From: Campylobacterales bacterium | GTDB taxonomy: Bacteria > Campylobacterota > Campylobacteria > Campylobacterales > Sulfurimonadaceae | Length of the DNA stretch: 6,029 nucleotides | NCBI GenBank assembly: GCA_016937915.1 | Contig: JAFGVR010000184.1 | Span: 1 to 6,029, forward strand | Direction: 5' to 3' | Shown: in pieces, positions 1 through 5,875 of the stretch | Numbering within the stretch: the stretch's first letter is position 1 | How the letters are laid out: every line of letters starts with the position of its first letter | The notes under the pieces: model-generated | The model's database searches: none | What the model was told of the DNA's origin: nothing | The model's input: only the letters and a program-made list of their open reading frames with translations | Position numbers and translations under genes: made by a program

Positions 1-207
1 AACATAATTTTACAGAATATTAAAAAAAGTATAAACTGGTACTTTTTAAATACCTACTTAAGTTACCAGTAGTGTGATAATGATCTGGAAAATTTCTTTT
101 AGTGGTGTTGAAATTGTGGAGGATCATAATATCTTAAAATTAATAAAAAAAAGTTATACTTTCGCTACTATGAGTTCTGCAAGAACTCTATTAAATAAAA
201 GAGTACT
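1..207. other. Non-coding AT-rich flank
   Basis: I see no convincing gene in this stretch. A plus-strand reading frame of 47 codons runs from an ATG at 80 to a TAA at 221-223. It has no Shine-Dalgarno sequence, no recognisable domain, and ends inside the hairpin that closes the kinase gene on the other strand. The region carries one imperfect inverted repeat (35-70), described separately, and is otherwise runs of A and T. It most likely holds the 3' untranslated part of the kinase transcript. Confidence 0.5.
22..70 (-). terminator. Possible rho-independent terminator, minus strand
   Basis: ACTGGTA (35-41) pairs with TACCAGT (64-70). Three further pairs, CTT 42-44 with AAG 60-62, follow after a one-base bulge, leaving a loop of about 15 bases. 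Read on the minus strand, the hairpin is followed six bases later by a run of seven T (the A-run at 22-28 of the plus strand). It would stop minus-strand transcripts arriving from the kinase gene. The large loop and the gap before the T-run make this weak. Confidence 0.3.
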
Positions 208-235
208 TTTAAGATATCGGTAACGATATCTTAAA
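208..235 (-). terminator. Perfect hairpin at the 3' end of the kinase gene
   Basis: A 12-bp perfect inverted repeat (arms 208-219 and 224-235, loop GTAA on the plus strand) covers the last codons and the stop codon of the minus-strand kinase. After the stem, the minus strand reads AAAGTACTCTTTTATTT, so only a broken T-run follows. It could be a terminator or a 3'-end stabilising structure. The stem is visible in the sequence; its role is inferred. Confidence 0.45.
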
Positions 236-901
236 CCCCACCCCTTTTTTGTCTAATCCATTTATAACCTCTATACTCCCCTTATGTAACTCAACAAAAC
301 ATTTTGCATTATAAAGTCCAAGACCTGTCCCTTTAAAAACTTTTTGATTATCATGAGTATCATACTTCTGAAAAATAGTATCTTTTTTACTATCTTCTAT
401 ACCGATACCATTATCTTTTATCTCTATGATAACATTGTCATCTTTTACAAATGCACCTAGATATATCTTTCCACCTTCTTGGGTAAACTTTATAGCATTT
501 GAGATTATATTATTGATAACATGATATTTTATCTTTTCTATATCCCAATAAACTGTTGGTAGATTATCATCTATATAGATATAAAAATAGTGGTTTTTAA
601 CCCTCATCTGATACCTAAATGTATTCTCAATCTCATTAAAATATTTTTTTAAGTTCTTTACTTCAGCTATCTCACAATGCTCCCTTCCAGCTTCATATTT
701 TGCCATCACAAGTATATCTTCTGCCAACTTTAGTGCATTTTTAGTAGCAAGTTTAGCTATCTTGATGCACTCTACTCTATCCTCTTCATCCAAATTCTCA
801 TCATCTAAAAGTTCTAAAGCACCCATAGTTGCACTAAGAGGTGATTTTAAATCATGTGTTACCATCGACAATATGTCATTATATTCTACATCTATTTTCA
901 T
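209..901 (-). CDS. Sensor-less histidine kinase (HisKA + HATPase_c)
   Basis: This is the kinase core of a two-component system, with 230 residues. The dimerisation/phosphoacceptor domain holds the H-box THDLKSPLSA with H16 as the expected autophosphorylated histidine. The ATP-binding domain follows with the N-box (N131 to about T140, key Asn N135 in NAIKFT), the G1 box DNGIGI (163-168), an F-box around F177 and the G2 box GTGLGLY (191-197). All catalytic boxes are intact, so it should be an active kinase. There is no transmembrane segment, PAS, HAMP or receiver domain, so it is cytoplasmic and must receive its signal through another protein. No response regulator is in the window. The start is fixed by an in-frame TAA four codons upstream; no Shine-Dalgarno sequence precedes it (CTCTCAAC before the ATG), so translation may be weak. 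It is divergent from the c-di-GMP gene at 1004. The partner is unknown. Confidence 0.9.
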   Translation of the reverse strand: MKIDVEYNDILSMVTHDLKSPLSATMGALELLDDENLDEEDRVECIKIAKLATKNALKLAEDILVMAKYEAGREHCEIAEVKNLKKYFNEIENTFRYQMRVKNHYFYIYIDDNLPTVYWDIEKIKYHVINNIISNAIKFTQEGGKIYLGAFVKDDNVIIEIKDNGIGIEDSKKDTIFQKYDTHDNQKVFKGTGLGLYNAKCFVELHKGSIEVINGLDKKGVGFKISLPIS

Positions 902-1003
902 GTTGAGAGTTTACATAACCATTATTACTTATTGATTACAGAAGTAACCATTAGGTAATCATAAAAAATTATAATTGTTAAAACTATATCTATAAGGGTA
1001 GAG
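902..1003. promoter_or_regulatory. Divergent promoter region of kinase and EAL-CBS-GGDEF genes
   Basis: This is a non-coding AT-rich spacer with stops in all frames. A palindromic ATTATAAT at 968-975 offers a TATAAT -10 element on both strands (970-975 plus; 973-968 minus). It would give a leader of about 20 bases for the plus gene and about 60 for the kinase. A second minus-strand candidate, TATGAT, lies at 963-958. The nonamer TAACCATTA occurs twice (916-924 and 945-953), 29 bases apart, and could be regulator half-sites. The ribosome site for the plus gene is AAGGG at 994-998. I could not identify convincing -35 elements. Confidence 0.4.
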
Positions 1004-2770
1004 ATGTTAGATAAAAAATATAAAGATATTTTAGAAAAAATAGAGTTTGCATATCAACCTATAGTCAACATAAAAACTGGTAAAACTTATGGTGTGGAGG
1101 TTTTGCTTCGTAACTATAAAGAAGCTGGTGATTTTTACTCTATCCAAAACTTTTTTGATGAAGCATTTGGTGATGGTTTACTCTATCAAGTAGATTTAGA
1201 ACTGAGGAACAAAGCATTAAAAGAGTTTAAAAATATAGATATACAAAATCTAAGGATGTTTTATAACATAGACTATCGAATCATAAATATGCCTGATTTT
1301 ACACTTGGAAATACTAATGAAATATTTTCATCTCTAAATCTTGATAAAACTCTGATATATTTTGAGATAAGCGAAAAATCAACCATAAAAGAGCCAAACG
1401 CACTTAGAAACCTTTGTACAAGATATAAACAAGAGGGGTTTAACGTGGTGATAGACAACTTCGCAACTGGCATCTCAGGGTTTCAACTCCTCTACTATCC
1501 AAACTGTGATTTTATAAAACTTGATAGGATGTTCATTCAAAACATAGCAAAAGATAAAAAGAAAAAACTTTTTTTCTCATCTATCATAAATATGGCTCAT
1601 AGTATGAATATCAAAGTGATAGCATCTTGTATCGAATCCATAGATGAATACTATGTTTGTAAAGATTTGGGAGCTGATTTTATACAAGGTTATTTTATAG
1701 AAAAACCATCTAAAAAATATACAAAGATAAAAAGTATCTATACCAAAATCAAAGAGTTGTATAAAAATGACAAAAGAAATGATAGTTCAAATACCATCTC
1801 AAAAGAGAATATCTTAAAAATAAAATCACTAAATATAAACTCATCACTTGAAGAGCTTTTTAAATATTTTAGAATAAATACTGAAAACAGTTTTGCTCCT
1901 ATAGTTGATAACTTTAACAATCTAATAGGTGCTATATATGAAAAAGATATAAAAAAGATGTCATACTCCCAGTATGGTCTAAGTCTAGCTAAAAATATAG
2001 GGATAGAATCTGATATAGAACTACACACAAGAAGTGTTATAAGTGCTGAGATAACATGGAGCGTAGATAAGATTTTAGATATCTATAACTTATCTCAGTA
2101 CGATAAAAAAGGTATTTTTATAACCAAAAACAATGAATACTACGGCTTTGTTGATCTAAACACACTTCTAGAACTATCATATCAAAGAAATATCCAAATA
2201 GCTATAGATAAAAATCCACTTACAAAACTCTATGGAAACTCGCAAATAGAAAAATATATAACTAAAGCGTTTGAAGAGAGTGTTGAAAAAACTCACTATA
2301 TAGTCTATTTTGATTTTAATGACTTCAAACCTTTTAATGATAGTTATGGGTTTAGACAAGGTGATAGAGCAATAATGATGTTTGCTGATATCTTAAAAAA
2401 ATATTTTACAAAAGATGATACTTTTATAGGTCATATAGGTGGGGATGATTTTTTTGTAGGGATGAGTGGGATGAGTTGTGAATATGTTTACAAACAGATC
2501 TTAAACATACAAGATCAATTCTCCTTTGAAGCATCATCTCTATATAACAAAACTGATAGACAAAACAGATATATAGTAACAAATGATAGATTTAACAATG
2601 AAAGAAAATTTCCACTTCTAGGGGTTGCATCAGCGATAGTAGCGATAAATACAGATGTTACAAAAAAAGATTTTGATGAGATTTTATATAGTGTAAAAAA
2701 ATCCTCTAAAGCTTCTAAAACACCAGTGATGATATCTATGCTAAATAATAAATGGAATATGAAGAATTAA
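1004..2770 (+). CDS. EAL-CBS-GGDEF protein, c-di-GMP signalling, EAL part degenerate
   Basis: This is a cytoplasmic 588-aa protein with three parts and no membrane segment. EAL domain, residues about 10-240: EVLLR (32-36) replaces EALLR; N88, E121, E124, D151, K172, D174, E211 and Q228 are in place. However, the metal-binding DD pair is DN (D151-N152), and the usual AEGVE is ASCIE (207-211), so the first Glu is Ser. Middle, about 270-395: a CBS-pair region, typically a nucleotide-binding regulatory module. GGDEF domain, about 400-580: opens with NPLTKLYGN; D437, FK 441-442, ND 445-446 and GD 453-454 match the GTP/Mg site. The signature is GGDDF (479-483), preceded by GHI, and there is no RxxD inhibitory site. 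The family makes or breaks c-di-GMP. From the residues I infer a weak or absent phosphodiesterase and a possible cyclase or GTP-binding regulator. Weak Shine-Dalgarno AAGGG lies upstream. The stop overlaps the convergent gene by four bases. Confidence 0.88.
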   Translation: MLDKKYKDILEKIEFAYQPIVNIKTGKTYGVEVLLRNYKEAGDFYSIQNFFDEAFGDGLLYQVDLELRNKALKEFKNIDIQNLRMFYNIDYRIINMPDFTLGNTNEIFSSLNLDKTLIYFEISEKSTIKEPNALRNLCTRYKQEGFNVVIDNFATGISGFQLLYYPNCDFIKLDRMFIQNIAKDKKKKLFFSSIINMAHSMNIKVIASCIESIDEYYVCKDLGADFIQGYFIEKPSKKYTKIKSIYTKIKELYKNDKRNDSSNTISKENILKIKSLNINSSLEELFKYFRINTENSFAPIVDNFNNLIGAIYEKDIKKMSYSQYGLSLAKNIGIESDIELHTRSVISAEITWSVDKILDIYNLSQYDKKGIFITKNNEYYGFVDLNTLLELSYQRNIQIAIDKNPLTKLYGNSQIEKYITKAFEESVEKTHYIVYFDFNDFKPFNDSYGFRQGDRAIMMFADILKKYFTKDDTFIGHIGGDDFFVGMSGMSCEYVYKQILNIQDQFSFEASSLYNKTDRQNRYIVTNDRFNNERKFPLLGVASAIVAINTDVTKKDFDEILYSVKKSSKASKTPVMISMLNNKWNMKN

Positions 2771-3153
2771 TCTTCACATTCACCTGTTAGTGGATTTACA
2801 TTTGTACATATTGTGCTGTCTTTTGTAGTATTATCCTCTGCAATATTAACTTCTCCGATATTTATCATACAATCTGAAGAAGCTTTTACCCAAAAACCTT
2901 CCCCTTGATTAAACTGACTTGCCACAGTATAATTCTCAGCACCGCTTATATCAACACCATTTGATACATATAGTTTCCACTCATTATTGTTATATTTCCA
3001 AACATAATCAACACAATTGTTATCAAAATTACTTGTATTTATATCATTAACAGCTCCTAAAAGTTGCCAACCACTATTTACATGCACCTCCATCGCTGAT
3101 AATGAACCAGCAATCACCAAAGAACCCAATATAGATTTTACACTCTTATTCAT
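2767..3153 (-). CDS. Secreted GW/GEGFWV-module protein with C-terminal CED tag
   Basis: This is a small exported protein of 128 aa. The start at 3153 is preferred because GAGGGAG lies just upstream; an in-frame ATG at 3168 would put that ribosome site inside the gene. A signal peptide spans residues 1-20 (basic MNKSVK, hydrophobic core, SLSA before a likely cut). Residues about 28-97 form a module with SGWQLLGAV, CVDYVWKYNNNEWKLY and FNQGEGFWVKASSDC. I know this pattern from exported Campylobacterota proteins, where it has no assigned function. C47 and C95 may pair. A D/N/T-rich linker (101-115) leads to CTNVNPLTGECED (116-128), the tag shared with two neighbours. It follows the beta-helix gene on the same strand after an 89-base gap containing two inverted repeats, so it may be a last operon gene or separately controlled. 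Its TAA overlaps the stop of the convergent plus-strand gene. Confidence 0.8.
   Translation of the reverse strand: MNKSVKSILGSLVIAGSLSAMEVHVNSGWQLLGAVNDINTSNFDNNCVDYVWKYNNNEWKLYVSNGVDISGAENYTVASQFNQGEGFWVKASSDCMINIGEVNIAEDNTTKDSTICTNVNPLTGECED
2770..2808 (-). other. C-terminal tag copy 1 (CTNVNPLTGECED)
   Basis: This stretch encodes the last 13 residues of the GW-module protein, directly before the stop. It matches the C-termini of the genes at 5712 and 5876 in C-x-N-V-N-P, G, and C-E-D. The two cysteines are ten positions apart and could close an 11-residue disulfide loop. The function is unknown; sorting or anchoring is inferred. Confidence 0.75.
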
Positions 3154-3170
3154 TTTTATCTCCCTCATAT

Positions 3171-3213
3171 AAAACTTTAAAGATTTACTACACTAGTAAA
3201 TGTCTAAAGTTTT
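3171..3213. terminator. Long hairpin, possible bidirectional terminator or attenuator
   Basis: Two 20-base arms (3171-3190 and 3194-3213) pair at 18 of 20 positions around a CAC loop. The outer ends are AAAAC and GTTTT, so either strand reads A-run, stem, T-run, as bidirectional intrinsic terminators do. On the minus strand it lies after the beta-helix gene and immediately upstream of the ribosome site of the 128-aa protein gene. It may therefore end the operon transcript or act as an attenuator. The stem is AT-rich, hence only moderately strong. Confidence 0.5.
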
Positions 3214-3241
3214 ATTGTAAGTAGGAATTCCTACTTACAAT
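3214..3241. repeat. 28-base perfect palindrome
   Basis: A perfect inverted repeat centred on GAATTC, with arms containing GTAAGTAGG / CCTACTTAC. It begins one base after the stop codon of the beta-helix gene and abuts the hairpin at 3171-3213. As RNA it could form a 12-bp stem with an AATT loop. As DNA it could be a dimeric regulator site. On the minus strand only AATAAAACTTT follows, which is a poor T-run, so by itself it is not a classic terminator. Confidence 0.6.
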
Positions 3242-3242
3242 T

Positions 3243-5693
3243 TTAGTTATTTTGAGAATTAAAAAATGTCTCTAAAGTATCAGCCGAAGGGCCAGTGAAG
3301 TTAGTATTAGCACCATCTAAATTTACATTAGTAAATGAGATATTCGCTGAATCAACAGTACCTGAAGAGTGGATAGCTCCATAACTAGGGTTTGTAGCAT
3401 TATCTGTTACTTTACTGTTATTGAAGTGACCACCGATGCCATCACCTTTAAAGTAAATACCACCCTCTTTAACTTGGTTAGCACCAACTGTTAAATCAAG
3501 GTTTTCAAATGTAGCTGCAGTAGTTCCTGACATCTCAATACCTGCATTACCGCCATCTGTTACTATTTTTAGGTTTGTTACAGTTCCTGCATAACCATCA
3601 TCAATATCGAAGTAATCATCTGTACACTCTGTTAGGTCGATATTAGTTAAGTTAACTGTACCACCCCATAACTCTATACAGTCATCATCTGATTTATTTA
3701 CCATAATATTCTCAACTGTAGTTCCTGAACCAACACCTACAAATGAAAGACCGTTAATCTCTTTATCTGTCTCCATTGTGATACCTGAGTTTAGTAATCT
3801 AATATTACGAAGTACTCCTGAGTTATCAGCCATATCACTAGTACCTGGTACAAATGCTTCATTAGCCTCATATGCTCCAACTTGGCTGTTTGCAGCGTTA
3901 CCTATAAGTACTACACCACCCCATTGTCCAACTGCAGGAGCTTCACCATCAATCGCTTTTTCAGATGTAAATGTAATTGGATTTACTACTGTACCATCAG
4001 CCATGATTTTAGAACCTTTATCAATTATAAGGTAACTTGTATTTGAACCTGTTCCGTATCTACCAGCTACTGTAGTTCCTGGTTCTATTGTTAATGTAGC
4101 TCCACTCTTAACTGCTACTAATCCATCTAATACCCATACTTTATCTTTTGTCCATGTAGTATCTGTTGTGATATCACCTGTTACTACCTCTTTTGTTTTT
4201 ACAGCATCGTATGCACTCTCTAATACAGTTGCTGATGGACCTGTAAATGTTTGGTTAGCACCAGCTAGAGTTACATTGTCAAATGATATATTATCTGCAT
4301 CAACTGTACCTGATGAATGGATAATACCGTAAGTTGGATTTGTAGCATTCATTGTAACTATACTATCTCTAAAGTGACCACCGATTCCATCACCTTTAAA
4401 GTAGATACCACCCTCTTTAACCTGCGACGCACCAACTGTAAGGTCTAGGTTTTCAAATGTAGCTGCAGTAGTTCCTGACATCTCGATACCTGCATTACCG
4501 CCATCTGTCACTATTTTTAGGTTTTTAACTAAACCTGAGAATCCATCATCTATATCGAAGTAATCATCTGTACACTCTGTTAGGTCTAGATTACTAAGAT
4601 TTACTGTACCACCCCATAGCTCTATACAGTCATCATCTGACTTATTAACTTTTACGCCATCTACTATAGTCCCTGAACCAACACCTACAAATGAAAGACC
4701 GTTAATCTCTTTGTCTGTCTCCATTGTGATACCTGAGTTTAAAACCTCTATGTTTCTAAGTATCCCTGAGTTATCAGCCATATCACTTGTACCTGGTACA
4801 AATGCCTCATTTGCCTCATAAGCTCCAACTTGGCTATTTCCTGCATTACCGATAAGTACTAAACCACCCCATTGTCCAACTGCAGGAGCTTCACCATCAA
4901 TCGCTTTTTCTGAAGTAAATACGATAGCCTCTTTATCTTTTGCATCTGCTATTATTTTAGAACCTTTATCTATCACAAGGTAACTTGTATTTGATCCTGT
5001 CCCGTATCTACCAGCTACTTTTGTCCCTGGCTCTATTGTTAATGTAGCTCCATTTTTTACTGCTACTAATCCATCTAATACCCATACTTTATCAGCTGTC
5101 CATGTTGTATCTACTGTGATATCTCCGCTTACTACAGATTTATCTACAGGATCAGTAAATAAAACTTTTGAACCATTTACATCAAAACTAAATTTTGAGT
5201 AATCTTCAGAAGTTATACTTTGAGTATTGTCTATCGTATTACCGTTTTTTACAACTTTGAAACTTGAAGACTGCCCTGCTAAACCTTCATAAACTTTGTT
5301 ACCAGGTTTATAATAAAGCATAAATGAATACCCTGCATCGATATGTTCTTTTTGTGTATAAAAAAAGTTTACATCATAACATTTACTTGCCATTGTAGAA
5401 GCACCATCACTACCGCTAGCTCCACTATCTAAACCTGAAAAACAGATCTCTCCATTGTCGTAACTAGGAAAAGATGTAAATTGACCGTCTATCTGTTTGA
5501 GATTTGTTATCTCTCCCGCTTTATGTGTATACATCTTGTTTACAGATGGCATAACTAAAACATATTGAGTAGCATCTGAGCTGTCATACGCTACATAATA
5601 ACTTGTGTTTGTATATTCCTTAGCCATCAGTGATGAACTAAGAGCTGCACCTGAGAGCAATAATGTCGCTATCATACTTTTTTTAATCTTCAT
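3243..5693 (-). CDS. Secreted beta-helix surface protein with two tandem 316-aa units
   Basis: This is an exported 816-aa protein. AGGAG sits five bases before the ATG. A signal peptide covers residues 1-24 (MKIKKS, hydrophobic core, SLMA before a likely cut). Residues 25-186 form an N-terminal domain I do not recognise, with C84 and C105. Two tandem units follow, 187-502 and 503-816, about 85% identical by eye. Each has GATLTIEPGT, NTSYL.IDKGSKI.AD, GQWGG.VLIGNA, EINGLSFVGVGSGT, SDDDCIELWGGTVNL and TDDYFDIDDG. These match a right-handed parallel beta-helix family best known to me from large exported proteins of Bacteroidota. The acidic clusters may bind calcium, and one Cys pair per unit (C356/C374, C672/C690) may be a disulfide. 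It has no lipobox, membrane anchor or CED tag. It lies 18 bases after the lipoprotein gene, in one operon with it. Adhesion or a surface-layer/matrix role is inferred; an enzyme such as a polysaccharide lyase is possible, but I see no catalytic signature. Confidence 0.82.
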   Translation of the reverse strand: MKIKKSMIATLLLSGAALSSSLMAKEYTNTSYYVAYDSSDATQYVLVMPSVNKMYTHKAGEITNLKQIDGQFTSFPSYDNGEICFSGLDSGASGSDGASTMASKCYDVNFFYTQKEHIDAGYSFMLYYKPGNKVYEGLAGQSSSFKVVKNGNTIDNTQSITSEDYSKFSFDVNGSKVLFTDPVDKSVVSGDITVDTTWTADKVWVLDGLVAVKNGATLTIEPGTKVAGRYGTGSNTSYLVIDKGSKIIADAKDKEAIVFTSEKAIDGEAPAVGQWGGLVLIGNAGNSQVGAYEANEAFVPGTSDMADNSGILRNIEVLNSGITMETDKEINGLSFVGVGSGTIVDGVKVNKSDDDCIELWGGTVNLSNLDLTECTDDYFDIDDGFSGLVKNLKIVTDGGNAGIEMSGTTAATFENLDLTVGASQVKEGGIYFKGDGIGGHFRDSIVTMNATNPTYGIIHSSGTVDADNISFDNVTLAGANQTFTGPSATVLESAYDAVKTKEVVTGDITTDTTWTKDKVWVLDGLVAVKSGATLTIEPGTTVAGRYGTGSNTSYLIIDKGSKIMADGTVVNPITFTSEKAIDGEAPAVGQWGGVVLIGNAANSQVGAYEANEAFVPGTSDMADNSGVLRNIRLLNSGITMETDKEINGLSFVGVGSGTTVENIMVNKSDDDCIELWGGTVNLTNIDLTECTDDYFDIDDGYAGTVTNLKIVTDGGNAGIEMSGTTAATFENLDLTVGANQVKEGGIYFKGDGIGGHFNNSKVTDNATNPSYGAIHSSGTVDSANISFTNVNLDGANTNFTGPSADTLETFFNSQNN
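3246..4187 (-). repeat. Beta-helix unit 2 (C-terminal copy)
   Basis: Encodes residues 503-816. It aligns with the unit at 4188-5135 at a constant offset of 948 bases, checked at three separated points, so no net insertion or deletion separates them there. It lacks only the last two residues of the unit, ending in a divergent TLETFFNSQNN. Its segment ADGTVVNPITFTSE is closer to the family pattern than the equivalent in the other unit. Confidence 0.85.
4188..5135 (-). repeat. Beta-helix unit 1 (N-terminal copy)
   Basis: Encodes residues 187-502, beginning at VVSGDITVDTTW and ending just before VVTGDITTDTTW of the next unit. The unit is 948 bases or 316 codons. Long stretches are identical to unit 2 in protein and nearly so in DNA, while short blocks have changed, such as ADAKDKEAIVFTSE at 249-262. 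Confidence 0.85.
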
Positions 5694-5711
5694 TTTATCT
5701 CCTGTTTAAAT

Positions 5712-5858
5712 TTAATCTTCGCATTGCCCATTTATAGGGTTAACATTTACACAATCTTGACCAGCATTATTCACTGACGACTTCTCATCCTCCATGGTAC
5801 ATCCTGTAAAAACAGTAAATACCAAAGAACTAATCAACAACATTTTTATCAGTTTCAT
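5712..5858 (-). CDS. Tiny lipoprotein ending in the CED tag
   Basis: This is a 48-aa predicted lipoprotein. AAGAGGA precedes two consecutive ATG codons; I chose the second (5858) because it gives a better spacing to the ribosome site, while 5861 would add one Met. Residues 1-19 are a lipoprotein signal peptide (MKLIKMLLISSLVF core) ending in FTGC, with C20 the expected lipidated residue; Phe at -3 is slightly unusual. The mature chain is only 29 residues: a short acidic/polar linker (TMEDEKSSVNNAGQD) and the tag CVNVNPINGQCED. There is no room for a folded domain, so the gene looks like a device to present the tag on a membrane. It lies 17 bases after the PKD-like gene and 18 before the beta-helix gene, so co-transcription is likely. 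By size it recalls small VirB7- or entericidin-like lipoproteins, but I see no sequence match to either. Confidence 0.75.
   Translation of the reverse strand: MKLIKMLLISSLVFTVFTGCTMEDEKSSVNNAGQDCVNVNPINGQCED
5715..5753 (-). other. C-terminal tag copy 2 (CVNVNPINGQCED)
   Basis: Encodes the last 13 residues of the tiny lipoprotein. Compared with copy 3, six codons differ only synonymously and three change the residue (S to V, T to N, E to Q), while both Cys, NVNP, G and the terminal ED are kept. This suggests selection at protein level. Confidence 0.75.
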
Positions 5859-5875
5859 CATTCCTCTTTTTTTAT

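Noticed and set aside
80..223. Plus-strand reading frame of 47 aa (starts MIWKISFSGVEIVEDHN)
   Set aside because: No ribosome site, no recognised domain, and it ends within the kinase 3' hairpin. I could not exclude a gene remnant, but there is no positive evidence.
1273..2359. Minus-strand open frames of 60-96 codons inside the EAL-CBS-GGDEF gene
   Set aside because: They lie antisense to a gene with clear domain motifs along its whole length and show no domain or ribosome site of their own.
3154..3168. Longer start (MREIK extension) for the secreted GW-module protein
   Set aside because: The extension contains the GAGGGAG ribosome site for the ATG at 3153, and the signal peptide is more typical without it.
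3243..3293. CED tag at the end of the beta-helix protein
   Set aside because: I looked for it. The protein ends TLETFFNSQNN with no cysteine near the C-terminus, so it is untagged.
3778..4035. Plus-strand open frame of 85 codons inside the beta-helix gene
   Set aside because: It is antisense to a well-supported repeat unit. Its composition is explained by the codon pattern of the opposite strand.
3246..5135. Repeats as a CRISPR array or mobile element
   Set aside because: The repeats are two 948-base in-frame coding units without spacers, terminal inverted repeats or a transposase.
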